Shown piece by piece: positions 46,168-58,541 of a DNA stretch of 64,000 nt. The position numbers were made by a program, and so were the translations under genes. Every line of letters starts with the position of its first letter. Position 1 is the stretch's first letter. This DNA comes from Uloborus plumipes (taxonomy: Eukaryota > Arthropoda > Arachnida > Araneae > Uloboridae), in the NCBI GenBank assembly GCA_038373865.1, contig JAXGGA010003448.1, forward strand, positions 1 through 64,000, written 5' to 3'. Under the pieces are notes generated by a model. The model saw only the letters and a program-made list of their open reading frames with translations. It was not told the origin of the DNA and did no database searches.

Positions 46168-46345
46168 CTCTCCGTGCCACAACTATACAAGTCACTAGCG
46201 AGTTTAAATCGGAATGCCCTAGCGACATGCACGCAGCTGTGTTTGGAAGTAATGAAAGCATTAAACACATTACATCCCACATCAGCACAAATATCAGAGT
46301 TCTGGGAGCTTTGGAAAAATTACCTTACTTTTCCCAAAAAATTCA
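46168..46345 (+). pseudogene. Unidentified coding-like island (exon or gene fragment)
   Basis: After a good acceptor-like tract (TTCTGCTTCCTGTTATTCTGCCAG) the open frame reads LSVPQLYKSLASLNRNALAT, CTQLCLEVMKALNTLHPTSA and QISEFWELWKNYLTF. It has helix-like composition unlike the random reading frames around it. It does not fit the F-BAR gene (no place in phase and domain) and I see no clear donor before the stop. It may be an exon of another gene, a processed fragment or chance. Confidence 0.35.
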
Positions 46346-46626
46346 CTCATTGTAATTTATAGGAGTTAACATTCTGTGTCATAGATTTTCTGGAGAAAAA
46401 CCCCTGCTCCCCACAGGAAAAAAAACATATGGAATTCCTGAGCATCGAAGAACCTCTGCATTAAATTTGGCAGCAACGATCCGATGTAAACTGGATTTGT
46501 TGAGGAAAATTCTCATGGGGGTGGTATATTCCCTCCAGGAAGGCGAAAACTGCATATTTGAGCTCCTGAACCTCCCTTGTCAACTCGACAACCAACGATA
46601 AACCGACGTAAACTGAATTTGTACAG

Positions 46627-46752
46627 GCAGTGGTGACACCCCCCCCCCCCACAGCTTGGATGCACCCTTACCAAAACATCACAAAGCCCCCCCCCCCTCA
46701 AGAAGGAGAGCCCCCTCCAAAAAAGAGAAAAATACCATTCCCCCCCCCCCCT
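46627..46752. repeat. Three C tracts
   Basis: Runs of 12-14 C at about 46638, 46687 and 46740, separated by purine-rich DNA. Confidence 0.85.
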
Positions 46753-47998
46753 TTCGTAAAAATTTCAATGATGCAGTCTGCGTCATTACCTGTCCCCAGC
46801 CTTTAACTGACCCCCTCCCCTCTCCTTTATAAGGAACATACGAACGCACACAAGGCTATTGATATACATTTAAATGTAGATTGAAAACGCAAAAACAACT
46901 CTATCTCCGATCGTACACGTAAAAAGTAGTGATTTTCTAACATTAGTTAATTTCATTTTGGATAATTTTGGTAGATTGCAAATAGTTATCTCCACTGCCA
47001 AAATTTTAACGAGTATTGAATCTTTATCACTACCTTTTGTATTTGAATAATAATATGTTTTTTATCGGTTCGTCAAATCAAATGCGCTTCTATTGCCAAC
47101 AGACTGATTTCTAAATTTTATTGAAATATTTATTATTCTATCGTCGTTACACAATGTTTTGAATAAAAATCGTTTGTTGTAACAAAACAGATATTTGACA
47201 ATATCTTGTGCCAATCCTTATAAATTAAAGCAAAGCAGTCGGTGCGACAAAGATGAATCACTGAATCGCAGTTTGTTTGATTCATTGCTTGAAAAAAAAA
47301 TTCCTGAGCGTAATGCAGTGCATGAGAGGACTGTTCAAAAGATGAGTTTTAACAACAAGTGGCTGGTGTTTCTTTCTGTTATAGAATTTATTTATGGGTC
47401 AAATATTTCTTTCAATGTTTTTAAAAATAATAAAGATTTCGAGATTTTCGGAAAATAACTTTTTGTTTATCGTCACCAATCGTGAGTAACTGGGTTTGTG
47501 ATGAAATATTTTCGTACGCCTCCCCCCCCCCCTTTTCCCTCCTCCGCTGCGTAGCCCCTATTCATTCTCAGCTCCATTTATCATATTAATAGTTCTCTGA
47601 GCCAATATTTTTCCCTTTCATCCCACTCACAGAAAAGCCGTCAGTCCTTTCTCCTTTCAGTTTTTTTGTTTGATATAAATAGAAATTGAAGAATTCGGAA
47701 TTTGTCTCAAGCAGTTATTCTGGTTACATTTGTTCTGTAGCGTCTGCTTTTTTTCCGTCACCCATCTTTATTAGTTGATATCAAAGGTGGTGGTGCTATC
47801 TTGCAAAAAAAAAAAAAAAAATGAGTGTTTGCAAAGTTAAACAGACAAAGAAATAATACAAGTTTGGTAACGTTCCCCATAATCCACTGGTCAATGGTTT
47901 AAATGGAGAAAAAACATGAGGTTGTCTACACTTTTTTTTTTTGTGACTAATTTTTACCGCTGAAATGAATAGCATATTTTGTTAAATGAATTTATTTC

Positions 47999-48127
47999 TT
48001 TTGATTGATTGATGATTGATTTGATTGATTGATATCTGTCAGTCATTGTTGATTGATTGACAGTGTGATTGATTGATTTCATTGATCAATTAATTGATTG
48101 ATCATTGATTGATGATTGATTGATGTG
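47999..48127. repeat. GATT-type microsatellite, imperfect
   Basis: Many TTGATTGATTGATGATTGAT units with TGTCAGTCA interruptions. Confidence 0.85.
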
Positions 48128-48963
48128 TCAGTCAACGTTGAGGTTTTTGTGCATGATATTTGTTTCTCTAGAATTTTCTCTTTGTTTGTATCTATCATAC
48201 TTTGAACAACATTAATCTTCCGTTTAGTCACGCACTCTTTCCGATGCGGTTGGTCTGGTCACGTTACACCTATGAGATGTTTCCACCTGTTTAAAATTCG
48301 GAAACACCTCACAGGCTTTAAGCTAAGTTCATTAATTTTAGTTTAAATGATTAATTGTTACCTATTTAAAAACAACTGATTTAGAAGTAGTAAAGTATAT
48401 GAAATGTTTTGGATGCACCTGTTAAATCCGCAAAAAGGTTGAAGTGAGTTAAGTTATTGGAACCATTATAGTTAAATATTTCTTTAAATTATTATTATTT
48501 TACTTAAGAATTATTGCATAACAAATTCCTAAGCATGTATACAGACAAAAGGAAACACTCATAACATCTTTAGACTTTCAACTCTACGTAGCTAAAAGTG
48601 TATATAGACTAGAAAAGGGACACTGGACTCGGAATCGAAGGAGCTCTCCGTCCCCTTTAGTACCATGCTGGAATGGTAGGTTTTTGTAGTGGCTAACTTG
48701 CCACGGCTCACCGTGCCAATTCAAATTGATAAACCAATTTATGTAGTGAGGGCGATGGTCACTATGGTACCAAATTCTAAGATGTAAAGAGAATCATAAT
48801 TAACCAAAAAAATTCAGAATCATCATTTTGTTAAGTAAGATATTAAATTATATAATTAATTGTCGAAAAATTTGAAGATTTCCAAACAAAATATTCATAA
48901 TATTTTGATGTATGATTTTGCTTTTAAAGAGTTCAAATGACTTAATGCATTTTTGACTTTTAA

Positions 48964-49526
48964 CCCTCGTGGGTCCCTCCCATTTCAGTTACACTCAAGA
49001 CCATTGGGGTCATAAACGACCCCAGTGCTTCCTTTAATTAATCTATTATGATTATTGAATGTTACATGCATTATTTAAGTTCACACACTTTTTAATGCTG
49101 AAATAATAAAAATAAAAAGACACAATCAAAGTAAAATTTAGTTTATGCATTCAAAATGAAAATTTTAGAGCAAAACTTACAATAACTGTAGATTTATTTA
49201 CAACTGTTACAGACCTGAAAAAACATGATTTTTTGCAAGTGAATTTCAAACACTTATGACATTTTTCGATGAATTTTCTGTCCAGTACTCTTGGACAAAA
49301 GTTGCAACGTCCTCTTTTTTTGGCATTCTGGGGAAGTGATCCCAAGGGTCTTGTGTGCAGAAAATGCAATTTGGGAAAAATAAAACACAATAATAGCATT
49401 ATTTTGAATAGAAAACTAGAAGAATAAAAGCCCCAAAATGCCATTAAAAACAAATGATTGATTAACAAGATATATTAAACAGAAATTACATTGGGATCAC
49501 ACATGACCCCAAGGAACCCACGAGGG
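48964..49526. mobile_element. piggyBac-like element, 563 bp, TTAA target
   Basis: CCCTCGTGGGTCCCTCCCAT at the left and AAGGAACCCACGAGGG at the right, with TTAA at 48960-48963 and 49527-49530. Subterminal ATTGGGGTCATAAACGACCC and ATTGGGATCACACATGACCC form an inner repeat. TTAA targets and CCC ends are piggyBac traits. Confidence 0.9.
49151..49345 (-). pseudogene. piggyBac transposase C-terminal cysteine-rich domain
   Basis: The minus strand reads KKRGRCNFCPRVLDRKFIEK then CHKCLKFTCKKSCF. CxxC-P-R...C-x2-C-x4-C matches the cross-brace zinc domain that ends piggyBac transposases and binds the ends. The catalytic core has been deleted. Confidence 0.8.
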
Positions 49527-50977
49527 TTAAGGGTGTTACAGCACATAAGTTTGAGAAGCGATGGTGTAAAATATGCTTCTTGAAAAAGTCCCTAGTAAAA
49601 TCCGGTCAAAGAATTCAACGTCGTTGTTTTTCTAATAAAATTCGGCTTTTTATTAGTCTTCACGTGTGAAAAGTGCATGCATTTTACTATACAATGGCCC
49701 AACAAAAGAGGAAAACATACAATCGTTTATTCTGCATCAGGCAGACACAGGACTAAAAGAAACTTTTTCGTTTGCATTTTTTCCGCTTCGATGTCTGAGT
49801 CTTTTCATGACGAAGGTACAGAAATTTTAGTCCTTAAGAGTTAATTACTTGAAAATTAGCTACTTACCTTCACTGAGACGGATTTTGTTAGTAATGGAAA
49901 TCATTATCGCCGCCAACATTAATGAAACCGGAAAAAAAAACAACTTTTTTGTCTTTTCATTTCGAAAACTTGGCTAATTTGTTATGTAATTTGAACGCAA
50001 TGAAAATATTTTTCGATTCCAAATAATTTCAATTCACGTTAATACATATTATGCTAGTTTATTTGTTTTATTATTATAACTCGTGGCTATCTGATTAGAA
50101 AATGCAAATTAAAAACTAATTTTTCAGTTTGATTTTAAATTTGACAGATTAAAATTTTTTTGCTTAAAAATGTTTTTTCACTTCATATAAAATAATGTTT
50201 TCCGGCATAATACTTACTCTGAATGTTGAACATTGTTAATCAATAATCATTCGGATCGGGATTACAAGCGCAGCTAATTGAATTTAGCTCAGTTCATTAT
50301 TTCTTAGCTCAGCAGTGATTAAATTACAGACAACACTTTTGGTTTTTTAGATTAAAAATGCAACCTTATAATATGGTAATTATCTCCCGGCTCTATTTTC
50401 GGGTCAAATAATTTTTTCGCAAATATGGTATTATTGGAGAACATTCATTCAATTTAGATGTTAACAAATTTCTTTTAGTTACAGTCTCATTTACGTGTTA
50501 TTTTTAATAGTTCATGTTCTTTACCGTTCTAGAAGACAAATCTAATTTTAAAAAATTTACGTTGGAGCGAGTGGTGTGTGATGAAAATTGAAGGCTTAAA
50601 GTATTTGCAAAAATGAGAATTTTTAAGTATGATAATAACATTAAAAAGGAGGATTATCGAAGCACTTTGCAAAACTTAGAGGGCTAGATAGCAATAGAAG
50701 CACCAATCAGATGATCACTTGCATGGCATTACTTGCGAGAAAACTTTAAAATGAAGAGTGGCAAGAGTTTCTTCAGTCCGGTACTTGAACTTACCAACAA
50801 GAAATTCAAACATTAATTGTTCCAACGCCAGTTCCGGTTTTCCAATACGCTAGTTAATTTGCGCAAATAAACTGTAGATGTTGCCATTTGAAAATTTTAA
50901 AGTTCGTTCACTGCAACCGTAATTGTGAGCGCTGCGTTGTTTAAAATAATCACAATCTTGAGCACATACGAGCACAT

Positions 50978-51225
50978 ATCGCTCATGAAGTGCAATAGTG
51001 GCACAACTCAAAAAACACGCGTTTTTAACAAAGGACAGGTGTAAATAGGAAAAATACATTCTTTTGAGCCGCAATACTGGCACAGCTCATAATTCAATTT
51101 AGGCCGTAAGAAGGCAGTACATTAAAGCGTTTCTTATTCATTTCCCATAGCAATGAAAACTTTAAACCCGTTTATCTCAAAACACGATTTTTTGAGTTGT
51201 GCCACTATTGCAGCCCATGAGCGAT
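50978..51225. mobile_element. Foldback MITE, 248 bp
   Basis: ATCGCTCATGAAGTGCAATA with GTGGCACAACTCAAAAAACACG at the left, inverted at 51182-51225. The arms are about 43 bp, with several changes. Confidence 0.8.
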
Positions 51226-51480
51226 ATGAAGGGTCAGGGGGAAAAACCACGGTAGTCCACTTTTTGTTGAATTTAAACTGATGCTACTACCTGTTAGAAA
51301 AATAAGTGTAATTTCGTTTAGTATATGCAATATTCGTGAAAAAACACTGTAGTCCATGTATTATTGTCATTTTAGAACAAGTATACTGGGGAAGGTTATG
51401 AGTTCGTAAAGTTTAAATTTCGTTTTTCTCAAAATGAATCAAATGTGACTACCGTGGTTTTTCCCCCTGACCCTTCATAT
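51224..51480. mobile_element. TA-flanked MITE abutting the previous one, 257 bp
   Basis: ATATGAAGGGTCAGGGGGAA with AAACCACGGTAGTC at the left; the exact inverse at the right up to 51480. It starts in the last base pair of the neighbouring foldback. Confidence 0.85.
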
Positions 51481-53030
51481 ATTTTGAAAAGTGCCAATTT
51501 AAAGTTGGAGTTTTTTGATTAAAAATTTTTTTTTCAGGAAAAAAATCAATATTGGATTCTAAGTCTAAATTGGGTCTAAATGCAAGAAAATAAAAGGAGG
51601 GAGGTCAAGGAAGTTATTTACCCCCTCCTTAGATTACTCACTTTTAAGCCGTTACTCATCTGATGAGTGTTAGAGATCTGATGTTAATATGAGTTACATA
51701 TTTGAGTTTATGCTTTCAATCTTCGTCAACATCTCTAAAAATATCATTTCCTTGCATTTTTAACGTAGAATTAAGATAATTATATTAAAATATATATATT
51801 AGGGGGTTAAAAAGTAAAATTTCATCATAAAAAAGCATTTATTGGAAATAAAAATGAGCGATAAGGTTTTTAGATAAAATAAATTATGAGATTACCAAAT
51901 CCAGTTATTTAGCGAAGTTATGAGAAATTGAAGCACCAAAAAAAAAATAATAATAATAATAATTAATTAACTTAATTTCTGCAGTGTTAATTTTTCTTAT
52001 TTTACTAACTTCTATTGCCAGGTCATACAAACCACAAATGAAGCAATTGTACTAAAACTCATTGCTTTTCATTTTTTAACAGCAAAAATATTCAATATAA
52101 ATGGCTGAAACCTATTTTTCCTTTTCAATAATTCTGAAACGTGTGAGTTAGTTCGGTAACATATTCGCTGTTTTTCAATGTTACCGCTCTAACTGTTACC
52201 GATCTGGCAAACTGGCAAAGTTTTTTTTTTTATTTCCAAGTCGATCACGCTAAACCAAAATCAAACACGTGGTTTTTTCACTTGTAATAAAGGACTATAC
52301 TTATATATAAAATAATTTTTAAAATAATAAAACTGCGCATTTTAGAGCGTGTTACCGATCTGATGACTTAAATGACACACACTTTATAAAATCACTTTGA
52401 AAAATCTTACCTACAATTTTAGATGCGGAAATGCAAATTTTTAATTACGATGCGATAAAACATCCCACCAGGTAGTGGCGTACATAGCGCCCCCGCAACC
52501 CCCGCGGCGCGGGGGGCGCAAGAGGTTTGAGGGCGTCCGATTCAGAAAAATAGCACTAAAGGTTACACGGGGAAAATATTTTTTTACATTTTAATAGGGG
52601 GCGGGGGGCGCACTTACAAATCTTGCTGGGGAGCGCACCTTAGTCTATGTACGCTTCTGCCACCAGGTACTCAGTATCACGTGGTATAGGTGCAGGAAAT
52701 GATTTTGGGAGCCTAAGAAGTAAAATATAAACAGAGGGGAAAAAATAGAATCGTTTTTTGTGCAAGTGCGTTTTTTTGGGGGGAAGTTAGAAAGTGCGCA
52801 TGACCTGTTTGCATGCTAAGCTTTGCTACTGGGGACACGTTACCGATCTAATTTTTGATGTATAAAAACAATATTTTCTGAAGAAAAAAAAAATTTTTTC
52901 CTGATGTTATTAGACGAAATGAAAGCAAAACCTTATCTTCTTTCTTGGGAAAATTATTTTTTTTACTAGTTATTGAAATACTAATGAAAATTCACTTGGG
53001 ACTCAAATTGGCACTTTTCTAAATATTAGC
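51478..53030. mobile_element. Possible larger TIR element with GTTACCGATCT repeats
   Basis: GAAAAGTGCCAATTT near 51486 is inverted as AAATTGGCACTTTTC near 53006. GTTACCGATCT or close forms recur at 52196, 52351 and 52849. A hAT element (52473-52659) sits inside. No protein seen. Confidence 0.45.
52473..52659. mobile_element. 187-bp hAT MITE with 8-bp TSD
   Basis: TAGTGGCGTACATAGCGCCC at the left and TCTATGTACGCTTCTG at the right, with CCACCAGG at 52465-52472 and 52660-52667. The ends are related to those of 32553-33280. Confidence 0.82.
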
Positions 53031-53033
53031 TTA

Positions 53034-54342
53034 TACCGTAAAATGGGGTGAATCGGAACACTTTTCAGCTTTGATTGTAATAAAAGCAGTTAAAAGATTT
53101 TTTTTTAATTTGATTTTTTGGGTCAAAACTTCGGTCTTACTTTACTTTTGATATTCCAAGCAACGACAAAACATTTTGAACAGTTATTATTAAAATATAT
53201 AGGAAATTATGGGTATTCCGAATCACCCCGCTGATAGGGGTCAATCGGAATACATGTTAAAATTTTTATTTTTTTCAATTCAACCTGTAATAGGTCTCAC
53301 AAACATGAGTAATATTGATGGTGGAGAATAAGAACAGATAATTACTGTCAAATAAATGTATAATTTCAATACCAGTAAACGTTTATAATTTGTCAAAATT
53401 CAAAATAATTTTGAACTTATGAAAAATGAAAAGTAATTTTAAAAAATGCTTTTGAATTGAAATACAAAGCTTTAACATGAATTGAATGTCACTCATGTCG
53501 TCCACAAATATGTACTAGTCCTTAAAACTAGCAATTGTGACTTGACTTATGTCTTTTCATAACATCTCCTGGGATGAACTCTGCCTCTTCTTTAGTTTCT
53601 TGAAATCACTCGGCTTCGAGATTGTCCTGAAAGATTTTTTCGCTTATTCAACACTATCTGTGTGCTGGACTTTTACTACATAAAGTCTATATGACTTTCC
53701 CCCTCGTATTTTAAATAAAAAGAAGTCTCCTGAAGAAAAAATCTTTTGAAATCTGCAACTGTTTGTCATTTGAAGATCTAGTTGCTCTCGAGAAAGGATA
53801 AACAGTAATAAATCCTTGTCCTTGTCTTGATTTGAAGAATTGGGGTTAGAATCTTGATTTTTCAAACAGTTTCCTTCAAAGTTTGAATTGGAGCAACAGA
53901 ACTAAGTGTTCCGATTCACCTCGCATTTTTTTTCCTATGACATTTTTCAGAATTCTTCATTTTTATCACACACTTTATTAAAAATGTGAACTCTAATGTG
54001 GTATTCTGTTGTTCAGATACACGTATAATTGAAACATACCACTCTTAGCTTTTAAATATAAGAAGGTTTGTTCTTGCATTTGAAGTATTGCAGTCTATGA
54101 AAATGTGATGTTTTCTAGCATTCCACGTGTAGCCCTCCTTAGAAGCCAGTAGCGTTGCCAGATTGACAAAAGTAATTTTTACCTACTTCCTATGATCTTA
54201 CCTTTCTAAAAAAAATTCATGGCGAAAAATACCCAATAGTTTTTTTTATGAAGAATTTCTTTGTACGGTCGGGTAGTTTTGTTCCGCTTGACCCCGCTGT
54301 CACACGTCTGCCCTGCTGTCGCATACACCCCGTTTTACGGTA
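53034..54342. mobile_element. TIR element, 1.3 kb, pogo/Tigger-like relic
   Basis: TACCGTAAAATGGGGTGAAT at the left and ACACCCCGTTTTACGGTA at the right; TA would be the target. Inner GGGTGAATCGGAA and inverse TTCCGATTCACCTCG motifs recur. On the minus strand at 53644-53865 a fragment with GDFFLFKIRGGKSYRLYVVK looks like the C-terminal domain of jerky/Tigger proteins. Confidence 0.65.
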
Positions 54343-55890
54343 CCTTTAAATAACCATACGTAAAACATTTCTCAATTAGTTCAACAGATTGGAAGTAATG
54401 CCTTCGTATTTAGGGGTAGTTGCTTTTGAACCTCCCTGTAAATACAGAAGGATTCATTAAAGACAAGTTAAACTCTTAGAGGTTGTAGCACACATCCGAG
54501 CAAGCAACTGTAATCAAAAAAATACATGACTGGAAATAACTCAAAAAAGCACTAACCCGTGCCGAATGTGATGCTGTTCTACTAGACAAAAAGACAAAAG
54601 GAACGATTATGTAAATCAAGCAAATTTTAAAGTTAGAAGCGGTTAAGAAAATTCGAGAAAAATTGTGAAATCTGACTTTTTGTACGAGTCCTATATCGTC
54701 TTACTGATACTTAGAAAAATGTTCTCCAGTGAGAAGTAATTCCCATACAAAAAAAAATGAAACATTATAAATGTAAATGTTATGCTCCGATACGTAAAGA
54801 CACTCTACATAAGCCCTTACAGTTTGAGAAAACACACGCAATGGACTTGCATGACTTCAAATCCCTGCTAGGCTGCTATATTTCCCCCCGAAAAGGTGCT
54901 ATTAACTACAAATGTAAAATAGTGTAAACCACGAAACGCTACGTTTCATATTTCGGTGAATATTGATCATACTAATGTCAAACTTACAAACTTAGTGTGT
55001 TTGAATTGCTTTTTTTTATGCTTTTGATTTCCCTGAATGCAGTGTTTAGAGTTTGAAGACCTTATGCAAAATTATATTCCGTATTTTTTCACTGAATTTC
55101 TTTTTAACTTCAAACTTTAAATATCCTAACCCTGCATCCTATTTTAATGATTTTTGCGCATGGAAGTACACATCAAGAACTAACGACTGGGAAAAATAGA
55201 GGTCTTGCAAGTTAATCGGGGACCCACTATATATAAATCATTTTTCATATCACTTCTAACACACAAACTTTTAAGAACAACTGTGGCTCTTTTATCTTAG
55301 AGAAAACCTACAAAAAATTCAAATTCACCTGCTGTCTTCACTGAAAGAAAATTCTCTTGCTGGGGATCTTCTTCTGCGTATTTAATTTAAGATGGAGAAC
55401 TATCAAAGTGACAAATAACTCTGGATGGCCTTAAGTACCCATTAGCCAGAATAAACGGGCCATTTTCCACAGGTTGACAAGCACGAAACACCGATAACGT
55501 CCATCATGCGGCCCATACCACGACTAATAAATAGCACCTTTCACAAATTTAATGTCTCCTTATGCAATATCCAGGCAAACTGTGCCATTTCGGAATTTCA
55601 AGCTATATTTTATGCCCCGATAAGTGACGCGGTACTGATCTTCTGCTTCATCTGTCGCAAAAGCATCAAAACGAAATGTTTCCTGGAAAATTGACTCTTC
55701 ACGTTTAATACGTATCAATATGAATGAACTAAGTAGACACGTCTGAGACTATCTCTTTGCCTTGCATCACTTATCTGACGAAAAATTGTATACATGTAAC
55801 AGGAAAATCAGTTTTGACTAATCGTGCGACGGCGATGATTGTTAACGTACGTCTTGAAATATTTACTCATTGCTAAAAGGATAGTTAAAT

Positions 55891-55930
55891 CAAGGCTTCA
55901 CTAGATAGCGTTTTATCTAGTGAAACCTTG
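55891..55930. repeat. 17-bp hairpin
   Basis: CAAGGCTTCACTAGATA, 6-nt loop, TATCTAGTGAAACCTTG, one mismatch. Confidence 0.75.
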
Positions 55931-56221
55931 GTTAAGTTAAACTTTCGGAGTAGTTATGGTGTTTTTTCTTTTAGATTTCATAGAACAGTGGTGTCGTCTA
56001 TAACCCGTGGAACATATGGAGCCTACGAAATAGATCCTCATGGGCTGTTGTTCTGCTCAAAGCTATAAATTAAAACTTATGTTCTATAGCATTCCAAATC
56101 AACCAATGATCATTGTCTAATACTATTATAAATAACTGTTTCAGATTTGAAGTCGAATTGGTTTTTAAAACAAATGTAAAGAGGGTCTTCTAATTAATAA
56201 ATTAAGCATATAGCCATGGTA

Positions 56222-56775
56222 TTAGGTTGGTGCGTATGAAATGTCGGATTCTTAAGTGATTGTATAAAACTGCACATCTTTCTTCAAAAGCTGTTTATTC
56301 AATCAAAGTATGCTCCATTCGCTTCAATACACTTCTCCCAACGAGATTTTAAAGCGTAGATGCCTGTCTTAAAAAAAATTTTGGTCTTTAGAATTAATAA
56401 ACTCTGATATCGAGTTTTTTAGACTGTTTTCATTTTCATAGTGTTTGCCCCTTAAAAACAGCTCTAAATGCTTGAAAAAATGAAAATCGGTCGGCGAGAG
56501 ATCCGGTGAATATGGTGGATGCTGCAAAACTTCATATTCCAGTTCGTTCAGTTTCGCAATTGTTTTGTGTGTCGGCAGAATTCATATCGGCAATAAACTC
56601 AAAAGAAATAATAAAAGGGAAGACCTTCGAGAAAACCTATTTTGCTGAAATGAGTCTCTGGCAATGGACAATACGACTATGAATGAGGTTATGCCAAAGA
56701 CAAAAGTATAACGAAAACAGGGAGACAAACGTCCGCATGTAAAGAGAATCCGACATTTCATACGCACCAACCTAA
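56222..56775. mobile_element. Internally deleted mariner, 554 bp
   Basis: TTAGGTTGGTGCGTATGAAA with TGTCGG at the left, exact inverse at the right, TA on both sides (56220-56221, 56776-56777). The terminal sequence is that of mariner elements I know from arthropods. Confidence 0.92.
56300..56525 (-). pseudogene. mariner transposase C-terminal fragment
   Basis: The minus strand reads YSPDLSPTDFHFFKHLELFL, then after a frameshift SLKNSISEFINS, FFKTGIYALKSRWEKCIEAN and GAYFD. YSPDLxPxDxxxF carries the last aspartate of the DD34D triad. The N-terminal half is deleted. Confidence 0.85.
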
Positions 56776-56796
56776 TAGTTTTTTTTTTTCTTTTGT

Positions 56797-56829
<33 letters not shown>

Positions 56830-57617
56830 AGTGTTTTGCCATGTCACCAGGAAAAAAAATATTTTTATTGATTTTATGAAACAGATTGTGTCTGTATTCT
56901 ACCCCGCGAGTCATATAGAATTAGAATATCATAAACTTTGGGCTTGAAAATATCGTGCCTATTGCAGGTTCATAGAATATTTTGTTCATAACATAGTTGA
57001 GCAATGCTACTATGAACTTTCTTCAACTGCAAAATCAGACCCCAATTTTCAGCACTACGTTTCCTAATTTAATGCTGCTTCGTTTGCAGTGCTTTTTTCA
57101 ACTAATGATTTTTTTTTCCTTTTTAAAAAGTGAGAATTTAAATGGAATAGAAAAAAAATGTATCCTTTTAGGGATCACTTTTCCAAAAGTTCTATAGTCA
57201 CATAATGACAGAAAAAAAAAGATTAAATGCCAATAGTATCCTTCTTAAAAACAAAAGCTTTAGAAACAGAATTGTTTATAAAATTTTCATTTCAAGTCTT
57301 CTGGGTTTTCTCCTTTCATCGAACCGCCTGTATTCTTTCTTTCTCACTCAAATACTTTTCATAGAAATTAAGCTGTAATTGATCGAGCTAGAGCTGACTA
57401 GTTGCACTGCTGAATTGTTATTGCGCATTAGTAAGAAAGTATTGTTGTTATGGGATGATTTTATGCATTTTAATAAGGCAAAGATAGAGTTGTAAAGTTG
57501 TAGCTCTGAATCGTCATCGTCACTACTCTGCATTATTTGGAAAGTAGTGATATTATGGAGTAATTGTTTTCTTGTATTTAACTTGTTTTCTCTCCTGAGT
57601 TTTCCTTCGTCCCTTAG

Positions 57618-57760
57618 GAATGATGGTGATAAAAAGAGCAGTAAAAGTGGATCCCGACCTTTATCGGCAGCTCCTGGAACTTTAGAAGTTCAACATGTCT
57701 TTCAAGAGTACACTTACAAAAAAATTACTGCCTGTGATCATTGTAAAGAAATACTTAGAG
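57618..57760 (+). CDS. F-BAR gene exon (linker and first half of C1 domain)
   Basis: 143 nt, acceptor CGTCCCTTAG and donor GTGAGC. It starts NDGDKKSSKSGSRPLSAAPG, followed by the C1 start: LEVQHVFQEYTYKKITACDH then CKEILRG. H-x12-C-x2-C spacing holds for the first zinc ligands. C1 domains bind two zinc ions and may bind diacylglycerol or serve only for protein contacts. The exon follows a 12.2-kb intron, so an extra linker exon cannot be excluded, but the phases match directly. Confidence 0.88.
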
Positions 57761-58261
57761 GTGAGCTGATTTTTATTCATCTTCAGTTTCCTTAAAAGTA
57801 TTTCTTCCTGCAGAAATGCATATGAAATACAAAGTATTAAGCGTGACAGGTTACTAAGTATTTCCTGGTATGGCATATTTTGGCGTTGGTCTCTTCGAAA
57901 AAAAAAACCCTACAATTCGCGTACTCGAACTGTTAACGAATGTACCCGAACTATAATACAATAAACCAAGTATCAGTATTTAAAAAATGTATTCGTTACA
58001 TTTGTCTGCATTTAGATTCCAAATTATTAATATATTATCACTAATTCCATCATTTAAAATTTGCGAATTATTCCATACGTAACATTTCGCTTTTTTATGA
58101 CCGAGAACAAAAAAATCTTGCTACCTGGATCATTTAGCATCGTCCATCTTATCTGTAGATAAAATCGATTAAAAATATATCCTGTTGAATCCCGATCATT
58201 TAGGCGAGGTACGTATCAGATATATGATAATATATCGTATAAAATATAATTCAATACTTAC

Positions 58262-58440
58262 TACAGTAGAGTATCGATAGCTCGAAGCCCCAAGGGACCG
58301 GCTAAAAGTTTCGAGTTATTGACACTTCGAGCTATGGGAACTTCGTCCAGCTTTCTCAAGAGTTTGGGACTCAGCAAAAACTTCGAGATGAAGAAATATT
58401 CGAGGAATAAGGATTAGAGTTATTGAACCTCGACTGCATA
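58262..58440. mobile_element. pogo-like MITE, 179 bp
   Basis: TACAGTAGAGTATCGATAGC with TCGAAG at the left; ATTGAACCTCGACTGCATA at the right. TTCGAG motifs recur inside. CAGTCGA-CCTCGATAACTCG ends are common in pogo/Tigger MITEs. Confidence 0.72.
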
Positions 58441-58467
58441 TAAGTATTTTTTTCATAAATAGTTGCT

Positions 58468-58541
58468 GGGGGCTTCGGTGTCCTAGAGGCAGAGTATTCT
58501 CCTCGTAAACAAGGGGTCGCGGATTCGAGTCCCGCCTTGGA
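58468..58541 (+). repeat. tRNA-Thr(CGT)-like sequence, probably a SINE head or pseudogene
   Basis: CTCGTAAACAAGGGGTCGCG then GATTCGAGTCCCGCC match the anticodon loop (CTCGTAA) and T arm (B box) of tRNA-Thr. The anticodon stem is mismatched and the acceptor ends do not pair, so it is not a working tRNA. An A+T-rich tail follows. Confidence 0.6.

Larger units (their letters stand above)
45395..57617. other. Intron 8 of the F-BAR gene (12.2 kb)
   Basis: It holds a coding-like island (46168-46345), C tracts, a GATT microsatellite, piggyBac (48964), two foldbacks (50978, 51224), a TIR pair (51478-53030) with hAT (52473), a pogo-like relic (53034-54342) and mariner (56222). 54343-55890 and 56778-57617 show nothing. 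Confidence 0.65.

Noticed and set aside
46513..46701. Minus-strand glycine-rich open frames
   Set aside because: Caused by the C tracts at 46627-46752.
51655..51690. CTGATGAGTGTTAGAG as a fourth hammerhead
   Set aside because: No GAAA element and no stem II partner follow.
58468..58541. Functional tRNA-Thr gene
   Set aside because: Acceptor ends do not pair and the anticodon stem is mismatched.
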